Shown here piece by piece: positions 18,197 through 31,375 of a DNA stretch of 54,077 nt. Source of the DNA: Ramlibacter sp. Lineage in GTDB: Bacteria > Pseudomonadota > Gammaproteobacteria > Burkholderiales > Burkholderiaceae_C. The stretch spans positions 1 through 54,077 of the forward strand of contig JACDFR010000024.1 in the NCBI GenBank assembly GCA_013815685.1. The letters run 5' to 3'. The translations under genes were made by a program, and so were the position numbers. Positions within the stretch are counted from its first letter, which is position 1; each line of letters opens with the position of its first letter. A model generated the notes under the pieces. That model worked only from the letters and a program-made list of their open reading frames with translations, made no database searches and was not told where the DNA came from.

Positions 18197-18242
18197 ACTG
18201 ACAAAAAATCTCGTTTACTTCTTGAGTGCGGCAACGTTAAAG

Positions 18243-18262
18243 TACTGGTCAAGCATCCAGGC
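18243..18262. promoter_or_regulatory. Candidate LexA (SOS) box upstream of recA
   Basis: CTGG-N8-CCAG at 18245-18260 lies within TACTGG...CCAGGC. The N8 spacing and the outer TA match the LexA pattern CTGT-N8-ACAG, but the fourth base of each half-site differs symmetrically. It is 60 bases upstream of the recA ATG, where an SOS operator is expected. The TTTACT/TAAAGT pair at 18214/18238 could be the promoter it overlaps. Confidence 0.45.
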
Positions 18263-18319
18263 TGTGAATAAGACCACTGGATGAGACAACCAACCCGTTG
18301 ATTCACAAGGAGATTTCTC

Positions 18320-19372
<1,053 letters not shown>

Positions 19373-19376
19373 GCGG

Positions 19377-19829
19377 ATGCGGGCGTCCCCGCTCTCCCTC
19401 AAGGGGCGTGCCTTGCGGCTGCTCAGTGGCCGCGAGCATTCGCGCGCCGAGCTGGAACGCAAGCTCGCTGCGCATGAAGAAGAGCCGGGGCAGCTACGCC
19501 GCATCCTCGACGACCTGCAGGCCAAGGGCTTCATCGACCACCAGCGCGTCGCCGAATCGGTGATTCACCGGCGCGGCGCCCAACTCGGCGCCATGCGCAT
19601 CCGCCAGGAGTTGCAGGCCAAGGGGCTGGATGCCGAACTGGTGGCCCAGGCCGTTCAGGCGCTGCGCGCCACCGAGCTGGAGCGTGCGCTCGCCGTGTGG
19701 CACAGGAAATTCGAACACCCGCCCACGGACGCCAGGGAGCGCGGCAAGCACCAGCGCTTCCTCGCGGCCCGGGGCTTCGACGGCGAGATCATTCGCCGGG
19801 TCCTGGCGGCCAGCCGCGAAGCGGGCTAG
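19377..19829 (+). CDS. recX: RecX regulatory protein
   Basis: RecX binds and restrains RecA filaments. The 150-residue product starts at [23 protein letters not shown], four bases after the recA stop, which fits translational coupling. Three-helix repeats are visible: [14 protein letters not shown], then [24 protein letters not shown], and [19 protein letters not shown], ending with [20 protein letters not shown]. The frame is open upstream inside recA, but that is out of frame with recA and without RecX features. Its end overlaps the converging argC stop by 4 bases. Confidence 0.95.
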   Translation: MRASPLSLKGRALRLLSGREHSRAELERKLAAHEEEPGQLRRILDDLQAKGFIDHQRVAESVIHRRGAQLGAMRIRQELQAKGLDAELVAQAVQALRATELERALAVWHRKFEHPPTDARERGKHQRFLAARGFDGEIIRRVLAASREAG

Positions 19830-20744
19830 AGGCCCAGCATCAACCTGAGGTTCTGTACCGCGGCGCCGCTGGCCCCCTTGCCCAGGTTGTCCAGACGTGC
19901 CACCAGCACGGCCTGGCGGCATTCCTCGCTGGCGTAGACGCGCAATTCCATCTTGTTCGTGTCGTTCAGGGACAGCGCGTCGATCTTGCCGCCCTCCGTC
20001 GGCGGCTCCACCGTGACCCATTCGCTGCCCGCGTAGTGCCTGGCAAAGGCATCGTGCAGGTCAGCCGCCTTCGGCCGGCCCGGCAGCGTGTCCAGGTGAA
20101 GCGGAACCTGAACCAGCATCCCCTGCCGGTAGTTTCCCACGGCCGGCATGAAGACCGGCCGGCGCGTGAGGCCGCTGTATTTCATGATTTCCGGCATGTG
20201 TTTGTGTTTAAAGCCCAGCCCGTAAGCCTCGAACGCCGGCGCCCCGCCGCGCTCATGAGCCTCGATCATGCTGCGTCCCCCCCCCGAATAGCCGCTGACC
20301 GCGGGCAGGGACAAGGGAAAGTCGCGCGGTAGCAGGCCGGCGTCCACCAGAGGGCGCAGCAGCGCGATGGCGCCGGTCGAATAGCAGCCCGGATTGCTCA
20401 CCCGGCGAGCGTTGATGACCGCCTCGCGCTGCCCGGGGGCCAGCTCGGGAAAGCCGAATACCCAGCCATCGGCCGTCCTGTGTGCGCTGGAAGCGTCGTG
20501 ACACGAGGTCCGCGAACCCCGCCGCCCTGGATTCCGTCGATCATCGCCACGGATTCGCGGGCGGCGTCGTCGTGCAGGCACAGGATGACCAGATCCACGC
20601 CAGCCATCAGCTCGCGCTTGGCGGCGGCGTCCTTGCGCAGCTCGGGGCAATACTCACGAGCTCGATCTGCGGCATGTTTTCGAGCCGCTCGCGGATTTGA
20701 AGGCCGGTGGTGCCGGCCTCGCCGTCGATGAAGACCTTGGGCAT
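19826..20744 (-). pseudogene. argC: N-acetyl-gamma-glutamyl-phosphate reductase (type 2 ArgC), two apparent 1-base deletions
   Basis: ArgC reduces N-acetylglutamyl phosphate to the semialdehyde in arginine synthesis. All parts of a type 2 protein (about 307 residues) are present but in three frames. The first is [20 protein letters not shown] to LVSIAP. The next is [20 protein letters not shown] to GPRV. The third is [19 protein letters not shown] to the end, with the catalytic Cys in [11 protein letters not shown] and the His in FKHKHMPEI. One missing C in the run at 20644-20647 and one missing base near 20497-20500 explain both breaks: restoring each base gives SIAPELRKD and [16 protein letters not shown] precedes the ATG. 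Either the gene is broken or the consensus has two indel errors. Confidence 0.85.
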
Positions 20745-20791
20745 ATCGTTTCCTAAAAGACCCGGCCCGCGCTGTAAGGCTGGCGCAGGTT

Positions 20792-20836
20792 TGGTGCATT
20801 GCACCATGATACAGTTCAAGGCTGCATTTTGCAGCC
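20792..20836. repeat. Two short perfect inverted repeats upstream of sucC
   Basis: TGGTGCA-T-TGCACCA at 20792-20806 and GGCTGCA-TTT-TGCAGCC at 20820-20836 lie 14 bases apart in the argC-sucC divergent region, ending 61 bases before the sucC ATG. The first, with a one-base spacer, suits a dimeric regulator. The second could fold as an mRNA hairpin. No regulator is assigned. Confidence 0.55.
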
Positions 20837-20897
20837 GCCCGCCCCATGCTGCGCCCTACCGCAGGGCAAAACTCCCGCGTTCCTCGAGAGACACCTC

Positions 20898-22067
<1,170 letters not shown>

Positions 22068-22114
22068 TTTTGCGGGAGAGATTTTCAGCTCTGTCCCCAA
22101 CTGTTAGGAAAGAC

Positions 22115-23008
22115 ATGTCGATCTACATCAACAAAGACACCAAGGTCATCACCCAGGGCATCACCGGCAAGACGGGGCAGTTCCACACCGAGAAGTGCCA
22201 GGAATACGCGAACGGCAAGAATTGCTTCGTCGCGGGCGTGAACCCCAAGAAGGCCGGCGAGAAGATCTTCGACATTCCGATTTATGCATCGGTCAAAGAG
22301 GCAAAATCCCAGACCGGCGCCGCGGTTTCGGTGATCTACGTGCCGCCTGCAGGCGCCGCTGCCGCGATCTGGGAAGCGGTCGAGGCCGATCTGGACCTGG
22401 CGATCTGCATCACCGAAGGCATCCCGGTCAAGGACATGCTCGAACTGCGCAACAAGATGAAGGCCAAGGAAGCATCCGGCGGCAAGAAGACCCTGCTGCT
22501 CGGGCCCAACTGCCCGGGCCTCATCACGCCCGACGAGATCAAGATCGGCATCATGCCCGGCCATATCCACCGCAAGGGCCGCATCGGTGTGGTGTCGCGC
22601 TCCGGCACCTTGACCTATGAGGCCGTCGCTCAGATCACCGAAATCGGCCTGGGACAGTCCAGTGCCGTGGGCATCGGCGGCGATCCGATCAATGGCTTGA
22701 AGCACATCGACGTGATGCAGGCCTTCAACGACGACCCCGAAACCGATGCCGTCATCATGATCGGCGAGATCGGCGGGCCCGACGAGGCGGATGCCGCGCG
22801 GTGGTGCAAGGCCAACATGAAAAAACCGGTCGTGGGCTTCATCGCGGGCGTCACGGCGCCCCCGGGCAAGCGCATGGGGCACGCCGGCGCGTTGATTTCG
22901 GGCGGGGCCGATACCGCGGACGCCAAGCTGGCCATCATGGAAGAGTGCGGCTTCAAGGTCACGCGCAACCCGTCCGAAATGGCCAAGCTGCTCAAGGCCT
23001 TGCTGTAA
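22115..23008 (+). CDS. sucD: Succinate--CoA ligase (ADP-forming), alpha subunit
   Basis: The 297-residue alpha subunit starts at [18 protein letters not shown] after TAGGAAAG. The CoA-binding Rossmann domain has [14 protein letters not shown]. The ligase domain has [14 protein letters not shown] and [16 protein letters not shown]. The phosphorylated His is in [13 protein letters not shown] (about residue 250). It directly follows sucC and is followed by a strong hairpin terminator. Confidence 0.98.
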   Translation: MSIYINKDTKVITQGITGKTGQFHTEKCQEYANGKNCFVAGVNPKKAGEKIFDIPIYASVKEAKSQTGAAVSVIYVPPAGAAAAIWEAVEADLDLAICITEGIPVKDMLELRNKMKAKEASGGKKTLLLGPNCPGLITPDEIKIGIMPGHIHRKGRIGVVSRSGTLTYEAVAQITEIGLGQSSAVGIGGDPINGLKHIDVMQAFNDDPETDAVIMIGEIGGPDEADAARWCKANMKKPVVGFIAGVTAPPGKRMGHAGALISGGADTADAKLAIMEECGFKVTRNPSEMAKLLKALL

Positions 23009-23072
23009 GCAGAACTACGAACTACGAACCACGGCCGGGCCACCGGCCATTACACTGCGGCTTCCATAGACG

Positions 23073-23106
23073 GAAAGCGCTCCAAACGGCTGTTTTGAGC
23101 GCTTTC
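23073..23106 (+). terminator. Strong hairpin terminator between sucCD and terC
   Basis: GAAAGCGCTC and GAGCGCTTTC form a perfect 10-bp stem. AAAC/GTTT extends it inside past one mismatch, leaving a GGCT loop. The sequence after it is T-rich but has no long T run. It lies 64 bases after the sucD stop and about 30 bases before terC. Confidence 0.75.
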
Positions 23107-23139
23107 TTCATTCATAAATAACCTTTGGAGTACCCAAGC

Positions 23140-23823
23140 ATGGAGATGCTGCAGAGCCCCGACTTCTGGATCGGTTTGGTCAAGATCATCTGGATCAACA
23201 TCATTCTTTCCGGTGATAACGCCGTGGTGATCGCGCTGGCGGCGCGCTCCTTGCCGCCGCATCAACAACGCATGGCCGTGTTGTGGGGCTCGGGCGCCGC
23301 CGTCGTCATGCGGATCGCGCTTACCGTGGTCGCCGTCCAGCTGCTCGCGCTGCCTTATCTGCAGATCATCGGCGGCTTGCTGCTATTGTGGATCGGTGTC
23401 CAGCTGCTGGGCGACGAGGACGACGGCGAGGGCGAGGCCAAAGAATACGGGACCATGATGGCGGCCGTACGCACCATCCTGATTGCCGACCTGGTGATGA
23501 GCCTGGACAACGTGATTGCTGTGGCGGCGGCTGCCAAGGGCAGCCTGACACTGCTGGTGCTGGGCCTGGCCATCAGCATACCGCTGGTGATCTTCGGCAG
23601 CACGCTGATGATCAAGCTGATGGAGCGCTTCCCCGTCATTGTGGTTCTGGGCGCGGCCCTCATCGGATGGGTGGGCGGCGAAACGATGGTCAGCGACACG
23701 ATCCTCAAGGATGTAGTGGCGGCCGATCCCTGGCTGCATTACGCGGCGGCCGCTGCCGGTGCCGCACTGGTGATCGGGATAGGCAAGGCCTTGCAGGCGC
23801 GCTCGCGCGTCAAAACCGCCTGA
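23140..23823 (+). CDS. TerC-family integral membrane protein
   Basis: TerC proteins are linked to tellurite resistance and metal (notably Mn) efflux or metalation of exported enzymes. The 227-residue product starts at MEMLQSPDFWIGLVKI. TTTGGAG 9 bases upstream decides this ATG over an in-frame TTG 15 bases earlier. About seven membrane helices are visible. The two family Asp-containing motifs are intact: ILSGDNAVVIALAAR and LVMSLDNVIAVAAAA. A charged loop (LLGDEDDGEGEAKEYG) separates the halves. No yybP-ykoY-type leader is visible. Confidence 0.93.
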   Translation: MEMLQSPDFWIGLVKIIWINIILSGDNAVVIALAARSLPPHQQRMAVLWGSGAAVVMRIALTVVAVQLLALPYLQIIGGLLLLWIGVQLLGDEDDGEGEAKEYGTMMAAVRTILIADLVMSLDNVIAVAAAAKGSLTLLVLGLAISIPLVIFGSTLMIKLMERFPVIVVLGAALIGWVGGETMVSDTILKDVVAADPWLHYAAAAAGAALVIGIGKALQARSRVKTA

Positions 23824-23945
23824 AGGCTCCCGCGCATGTTCGCAACAAGATGTAGCCGCACGTGACAAAGTCGCTTGTCCGGTCGATTCACGTCTGTTAA
23901 CGTTCAGCAGGAGGCCTGCGCACACTTACCTGGCGTGGCGGCTGG

Positions 23946-23967
23946 ATGCTGTGTTAAATCACAGCAT
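23946..23967. promoter_or_regulatory. Perfect palindrome ahead of the kinase-cyclase operon
   Basis: ATGCTGTG-TTAAAT-CACAGCAT has 8-bp perfect arms with a 6-base A/T centre. It ends 7 bases before the first possible ATG (23975) and 28 bases before a GTG (23996). A dimeric regulator bound here would block initiation if the ATG or a nearby promoter is used. The spacing is two bases short of a CRP site. Confidence 0.55.
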
Positions 23968-23974
23968 TTAACGA

Positions 23975-26689
<2,715 letters not shown>

Positions 26690-26699
26690 CCCGGCATTT

Positions 26700-27485
26700 A
26701 TGAACTACCAGTTTTGCATACGCACCGATCCCGGGCTCGCGCGCGAGAACAACGAGGACTCGGTCACTTTGGACGAGCCCACACGCCTGGGTGTGCTGGC
26801 CGACGGCATGGGAGGCTATAACGCCGGCGAGATCGCGAGCGGAATGGCCACGACCTTCATCAAGTCCGAGCTCGGCCGATGGCTGTCGCAGGCCGGCCTG
26901 CATGCGAACGCCCGCGAGGTGCGCCGCGCCATGGAAATCTGCGTGGACAACGCGAATCGATCGATCTTCAATGCCGCCAATTCCAATCCACAATACAGCG
27001 GCATGGGCACGACGCTCGTGCTGGGGGTCTTCCAGGACGGGCGGCTGATGCTGGGGCATATCGGCGACTCGCGCTGCTATCGCCTTCGCGCCGGCGACCT
27101 CTCGCAGATCACGAAGGACCACTCCTTGCTGCAGGAACAGATGGATGCCGGACTGATCACGCCGGAGCAGGCCGCGACCTCGAGCAACAAGAACCTGGTG
27201 ACCCGGGCCCTGGGTGTCGAGGACGCTGTGTTGCTCGAAGTCAACGAACACAGAGTCGAGGCAGGCGATATCTACGTGATGTGCTCGGACGGCCTGTCGG
27301 ACATGGTGGATGATGAGGGCATCGCAAAAATCCTGGGCGGCGATGCGCTACTGGAGCAAAAAGCGGCGCTATTGATCGACGCCGCGAATGCCAACGGGGG
27401 CCGTGACAACATCTCCGTGCTGCTGGCGCAGGCTCACACGGATCCGAAAAAGCGCGGCTTGATTTCCAGGTTGCTGGGAAAATAG
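26700..27485 (+). CDS. PP2C-family protein serine/threonine phosphatase
   Basis: A 261-residue cytoplasmic phosphatase starting at MNYQFCIRTDPGLARENNEDS. The metal-ligand motifs are complete: ENNEDSV, GVLADGMGGYNAGE, GMGTTLVLG, GHIGDSRCYRLR, the SDGLSDMVDD aspartate and GGRDNISVLL. It would remove phosphates placed by the kinase just upstream; the pair is the standard bacterial Ser/Thr phospho-switch. Ten bases separate it from the kinase stop. The nearest GGAGG is further away than usual. Confidence 0.96.
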   Translation: MNYQFCIRTDPGLARENNEDSVTLDEPTRLGVLADGMGGYNAGEIASGMATTFIKSELGRWLSQAGLHANAREVRRAMEICVDNANRSIFNAANSNPQYSGMGTTLVLGVFQDGRLMLGHIGDSRCYRLRAGDLSQITKDHSLLQEQMDAGLITPEQAATSSNKNLVTRALGVEDAVLLEVNEHRVEAGDIYVMCSDGLSDMVDDEGIAKILGGDALLEQKAALLIDAANANGGRDNISVLLAQAHTDPKKRGLISRLLGK

Positions 27486-27529
27486 TCTTTAGTAGTAGTC
27501 ACATAACGAGTTATAGACAGGAGCCGACC

Positions 27530-28186
27530 ATGCCGAAAATGATCGTTTCGATCGACGGTGTCGTCATCAAGGAAGTGCAGTTGACCAAGGACCGTACGAC
27601 ACTGGGTCGCCGGCCTTACAACGACATCGTGATCGACAACCTCGCAGTCAGCGGAGAGCACGCCGTTCTCCAGATGACCGGCAACGAGGTGTACCTCGAA
27701 GACCTGAACAGCACCAACGGCACCTATGTCAACGGCAAGGCCGTCAAGAAGCAACTGTTGCAAAACAGCGACACGGTGGAAATCGGCAAGTACAAGATCA
27801 AGTACATCAACGAGGCGGCGGGCCCCACATTCGAAAAGACGATGATCATCAAGGCGGGGACCGTGATGCCTGCGCCGCCTGCGCGCACGGATACCGCGGC
27901 CGCGCCTGCCGCCGACCTGTCCCAGGCCAAGGCCGCCATCAAGGTTTTGTCGGGTGCCGCCGCCGGGCGCGAGGTGCCGCTGGTCAAGGTCGTGACGACG
28001 CTTGGCAAGCCGGGTGTGGCGGTGGCAGCCATCACTAAACGGCCTCACGGGTTCGTGGTCGCCCATGTCGAAGGTAGCAGCAAACCCACCCTCAATGGGA
28101 CCGCCATCGGCGCCGAACCCGTGACCCTGAAAAACGGTGACCTGCTCGAGCTGGCCGGAACCCAAATGCAGTTTGTCCAGGCCTGA
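27530..28186 (+). CDS. FHA-domain protein (one canonical and one degenerate FHA-like domain)
   Basis: FHA domains bind phosphothreonine peptides. The 218-residue protein has a classical FHA at about residues 18-92: RTTLGRRPYNDIVID (Gly-Arg), AVSGEHAVLQ (Ser-x-x-His) and LNSTNGTYVNG (Asn-Gly). An Ala/Pro linker leads to a second FHA-like unit (about 135-217, KVLSGAAAGREVPLVKVVTTLG to PTLNGTAIG and LLELAGTQMQF) that lacks the Ser-x-x-His signature. CAGGAG precedes the ATG. It sits in the kinase-phosphatase operon and is the likely reader of kinase-made phosphothreonine. Confidence 0.94.
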   Translation: MPKMIVSIDGVVIKEVQLTKDRTTLGRRPYNDIVIDNLAVSGEHAVLQMTGNEVYLEDLNSTNGTYVNGKAVKKQLLQNSDTVEIGKYKIKYINEAAGPTFEKTMIIKAGTVMPAPPARTDTAAAPAADLSQAKAAIKVLSGAAAGREVPLVKVVTTLGKPGVAVAAITKRPHGFVVAHVEGSSKPTLNGTAIGAEPVTLKNGDLLELAGTQMQFVQA

Positions 28187-28216
28187 CGCCCACTACGGGC
28201 GCGTGCCTGCACCGCG

Positions 28217-30484
28217 ATGAGGGGGTTGCCAAGCCTCATGGGCCTGCTCTTCAAACACGGGTCCCGCATCGCCGTGACGCTGGTTCCGGTGGTCTTGGCG
28301 CTGCTGCATGCCAGCGGCGCGCTTCCCATCGGAGTGCTGCAGCGGCTGGACGACATCATCTATGACGCCCGCCTGCGTGCCACCATGCCCAGGACGATGG
28401 ATGAGCGCATCGTCATCGTCGATCTCGACGAGAAGAGTCTTGCCGAGGTCGGGCGCTGGCCCTGGGGCCGCGACCGCATGGCCGAACTGGTCGACGAGTT
28501 GTTCGAGCGGCAAAAAATTGCGCTGGCGGGTTTCGACGTGGTCTTCGCCGAGCCTGACCAGAGCTCGGGCCTCAAACGGCTGCAACAGCTGGCGCAAACG
28601 GAACTGAAGGACCAGCCCGGTTTCGCCGAGCGGATCGGCCAGCTCCAGGCAAGCCTCGATTACGACGCAATCTTCGCCAGGTCGTTGAAGAACCATCCGG
28701 TGGTGCTGGGCTACTACCTGACCAACGACAAGGACGGCAGAACCTCGGGCGTGCTGCCCGAGCCGGTGATGCAAAAGGACGGCCTGCGCGGGCGGCCCAT
28801 CAAGTTCACCAGCTGGAACAGTTACGGCGCCAACCTCGAGCAGCTGGCCAAGGCGGCCCCGTTGGGCGGCTTCTTCAACTCGATCGTGGACCCGGACGGC
28901 GTGGTGCGATCGGTCCCGCTGCTGGCCGAATACAAGGACCAGTATTACGAATCGCTCGCCTTGGCGATGTTTCGGGCGCTGACCGGCATGCCAGTGGTCG
29001 AGCCGGTCTTTCCCTCCGAGCGTCATTTGTCGCGATATCACGGCTTGGACAGCATTCGCCTGCGCCTGGGGGACAAGCAGCTCTCTATTCCGGTGGCAGA
29101 AGGCGTTACCACGCTGGTTCCTTTTCGCGGTCCTGGCGGGGCCGCCGGCGGCTCCTACCGATATGTCTCGGCCGCCGACGTGCTGGCCAAACGGCTGCCC
29201 CCGGAAAACCTGAAGGGCAAAATCGTTCTGATCGGAACCACGGCGCCCGGGCTCCTGGACATCCGGGTGACGCCGGTGGGCGAAGCCTACGCGGGGGTAG
29301 AAACCCACGCGAACCTCATTTCCGGCCTGATGGAAGACCGGATCGCGGTGAAACCGGACTATGCGCTGGGCTATGACGTCGCGATACTGGCGCTGGCGGG
29401 CCTGACCCTGGCGTTCGCCTTGCCGATGCTTTCGGCCCCCCGCGCCGTCCTGGCCAGTCTGGTTGTCATCGCCGCGGTGGTGGCGCTCAACTTCTGGCTT
29501 TACCTGGGGGCGGGCCTGGTCATGCCGCTGGCGGCAGCGCTGGTCATGGCCCTGACAGCATTCGCCCTGAACATGAGCTACGGCTACTTCGTCGAAAGCC
29601 GCGGAAAACGCGAACTGGCCAACCTGTTCGGCACTTATGTGCCCCCCGAACTCGTCGACGAGATGGTCAAGGACGCGGCCAGCTACACGATGAAGGCGAC
29701 CAGCAAGGAGCTCACGGTCATGTTCTGCGACATGCGGGGCTTCACCAGAATGTCGGAACAGATGGAGCCGACCCGGCTTCAGGAGTTGCTTAATGCGGTG
29801 TTCAGCCGGCTCACGGACCTGATCCGTGCGAACAAGGGCACGATCGACAAGTACATGGGCGACTGCGTCATGGCGTTCTGGGGCGCGCCCGTGGACATTC
29901 CCAACCACGCGCACATGGCTGTGAAGACAGCGCTCGAAATGGCCGCGGCCGTGCGCAGGATCAACGAGGAGCATCGGGTTCAGGGACTGCCCGAGATCGG
30001 CATCGGCATCGGCCTCAATACCGGCACCATGTGCGTCGGCGACATGGGATCGGACATCCGCCGCGCCTATACCGTCATCGGTGATGCCGTGAACCTGGGC
30101 TCGCGTCTGGAGGGTCTGTCCAAGGTATACGGCGTGGACATCGTCGCGAGCGAAGCCACGCGCAAGCAAGCGCCCGACATTGCCTGGCAGGAGCTCGACA
30201 AGGTGCGCGTCAAGGGCAAGGAGCAGGCAGTGGCAATCTTCCAGCCGCTCGCGCCCGCGCAGGGGCTGGAGAAGGCTTGCCCGGACGAACTGCGGACCTG
30301 GGGGGCCTTCCTCAAGGCCTACCGGGCCCAGGACTGGGATCAATGCGACGTGCTGATGCTCAATCTGCACCGCATCCATGCCAAAAAATTCCTTTACCAA
30401 ATGTATTCCGAGCGTGTAGCCTCGATGAGGTTGCTCCCATTCGATCCGGGATGGGACGGCGCCACCAATTTCGAAACCAAGTGA
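28217..30484 (+). CDS. CHASE2-domain class III adenylate cyclase
   Basis: A 755-residue membrane cyclase that would make cAMP from ATP. An N-terminal helix (about 18-36) precedes the CHASE2 sensor (about 45-370: DIIYDARLRATMPRTMDER, IVIVDLDEKSLAEVGRWPW), then three membrane helices (about 380-460). The catalytic domain is about 490-680: metal Asp in VMFCDMRGFTRMSE, second Asp in KGTIDKYMGDCVMAFWGAP, and transition-state Asn/Arg in GDAVNLGSRLEGL. The Thr in AYTVIGDAVN is consistent with adenine rather than guanine specificity. The CHASE2 opening closely resembles that of the kinase at the head of the operon. The start could also be the ATG at 28238. Confidence 0.93.
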   Translation: MRGLPSLMGLLFKHGSRIAVTLVPVVLALLHASGALPIGVLQRLDDIIYDARLRATMPRTMDERIVIVDLDEKSLAEVGRWPWGRDRMAELVDELFERQKIALAGFDVVFAEPDQSSGLKRLQQLAQTELKDQPGFAERIGQLQASLDYDAIFARSLKNHPVVLGYYLTNDKDGRTSGVLPEPVMQKDGLRGRPIKFTSWNSYGANLEQLAKAAPLGGFFNSIVDPDGVVRSVPLLAEYKDQYYESLALAMFRALTGMPVVEPVFPSERHLSRYHGLDSIRLRLGDKQLSIPVAEGVTTLVPFRGPGGAAGGSYRYVSAADVLAKRLPPENLKGKIVLIGTTAPGLLDIRVTPVGEAYAGVETHANLISGLMEDRIAVKPDYALGYDVAILALAGLTLAFALPMLSAPRAVLASLVVIAAVVALNFWLYLGAGLVMPLAAALVMALTAFALNMSYGYFVESRGKRELANLFGTYVPPELVDEMVKDAASYTMKATSKELTVMFCDMRGFTRMSEQMEPTRLQELLNAVFSRLTDLIRANKGTIDKYMGDCVMAFWGAPVDIPNHAHMAVKTALEMAAAVRRINEEHRVQGLPEIGIGIGLNTGTMCVGDMGSDIRRAYTVIGDAVNLGSRLEGLSKVYGVDIVASEATRKQAPDIAWQELDKVRVKGKEQAVAIFQPLAPAQGLEKACPDELRTWGAFLKAYRAQDWDQCDVLMLNLHRIHAKKFLYQMYSERVASMRLLPFDPGWDGATNFETK

Positions 30485-30497
30485 AGGAATGCATTGA

Positions 30498-30555
30498 GGC
30501 CCCACGCTCGCGTATTGCTCGCAGCCTCCCCGGGGGCTTGGCGCCGCCGTGGGGC
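30498..30555. repeat. GC-rich nested inverted repeat between cyclase and phosphodiesterase genes
   Basis: GCCCCACG (30499-30506) pairs with CGTGGGGC (30548-30555), and inside it CCCCGGGG (30528-30535) is a perfect palindrome. It lies in the 89-base gap before the phosphodiesterase ATG and leaves its GGAGG site free just downstream. It resembles dispersed intergenic palindromes of Burkholderiales, but only one copy is in this window. Confidence 0.45.
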
Positions 30556-30573
30556 AGACCGGCGGAGGCCCCG

Positions 30574-31365
30574 ATGAAAGTGCGCGTGCTGGGTTGTTCC
30601 GGGGCGATCGCGAAGGACTGCCGAACCACGTCGTTCCTGATCGACGGGGACGTGCTGGTGGACGCGGGAACCGGCGTGGGCGACTTGACGCTCGCCGAGA
30701 TGAGGTCTGTCGAGCATGTGCTCTTGACTCATTCGCACCTTGATCACGTCGCCGCATTGCCGCTCATGGTCGACGCCATCGCCTCGCAGCTGGTCAAGCC
30801 GGTCAAGGTCTACGCACTGGCGGGAACCATCGCGGCGCTCAAGGCGCATATCTTCAACGATGTGATCTGGCCCGATTTCAGCCGCATTCCAACAGCGGAA
30901 GCCCCGTTCATCAGTTTTCACGAGATCGAAGTCGGCCAGACGCTCGAGATCACCGGCAAGCTGATCGAAATTCTCCCGGCCGTGCACACGGTTCCGGCAG
31001 TGGGCTATGCCATCACTTCCGGCAAGGGCTGCTGGATATTCACCGGAGATACCGAGCGCAACCCTGCGTTCTGGCGGCGCGTCAACGAACTCAACGTGGC
31101 TGCGCTGGTGATCGAGACGGCATTCAGCAACCGCGAGAAAGACCTGGCCAAACGCAGCCTGCACCTGTCCCCTTGCGCCCTGGCCGACGAACTGGATTGC
31201 ATCGACAAGGGAAAAACCTTCCCGATCTACATCACGCACACGAAGCCGGCCGAAACCGAACTGATCATGGCCGAGATCCAGAAGTTCGACCAGACGCAGC
31301 CGTTCGGACCGAACGTTACGCACGATATCCGCTGGTTGCGCGCTGGGCAGGAGTTCGACCTATGA
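30574..31365 (+). CDS. MBL-fold 3',5'-cyclic-nucleotide phosphodiesterase, class II-like
   Basis: A 263-residue metallo-beta-lactamase-fold hydrolase starting at MKVRVLGCSGAIAKDCRTTS, with GGAGG upstream. Metal motifs are HVLLTHSHLDHVAALPLMVD (HxHxDH), PAVHTVPAVGYAI, FTGDTERNPAFW (Asp) and IYITHTKPAE (final His). The Thr-His-x-His-Leu-Asp-His pattern and the length match class II cAMP phosphodiesterases (CpdP/yeast PDE1 type). It follows the adenylate cyclase, so the operon encodes both production and removal of cAMP. The substrate is inferred from fold and neighbour. Confidence 0.85.
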   Translation: MKVRVLGCSGAIAKDCRTTSFLIDGDVLVDAGTGVGDLTLAEMRSVEHVLLTHSHLDHVAALPLMVDAIASQLVKPVKVYALAGTIAALKAHIFNDVIWPDFSRIPTAEAPFISFHEIEVGQTLEITGKLIEILPAVHTVPAVGYAITSGKGCWIFTGDTERNPAFWRRVNELNVAALVIETAFSNREKDLAKRSLHLSPCALADELDCIDKGKTFPIYITHTKPAETELIMAEIQKFDQTQPFGPNVTHDIRWLRAGQEFDL

Positions 31366-31375
31366 GAACGCGCGC

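Noticed and set aside
20792..20806. NtrC binding site upstream of sucC
   Set aside because: NtrC sites read TGCACC...GGTGCA. Here the half-sites are in the opposite order with a one-base spacer.
23009..23139. yybP-ykoY (manganese) riboswitch before the TerC gene
   Set aside because: The short interval is filled by a simple terminator hairpin. None of the conserved riboswitch loop motifs is visible.
23946..23967. CRP (cAMP receptor protein) binding site ahead of the kinase-cyclase operon
   Set aside because: The consensus TGTGA-N6-TCACA places 8 bases between TGTG and CACA; here there are 6. I keep it as a palindrome of unknown regulator.
28193..30757. Very long open frame antisense to the adenylate cyclase gene
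   Set aside because: It mirrors the codon pattern of the sense gene, which has full catalytic motifs. Its product has no recognisable domain and is His/Arg/Gln-rich, as high-GC shadows are.
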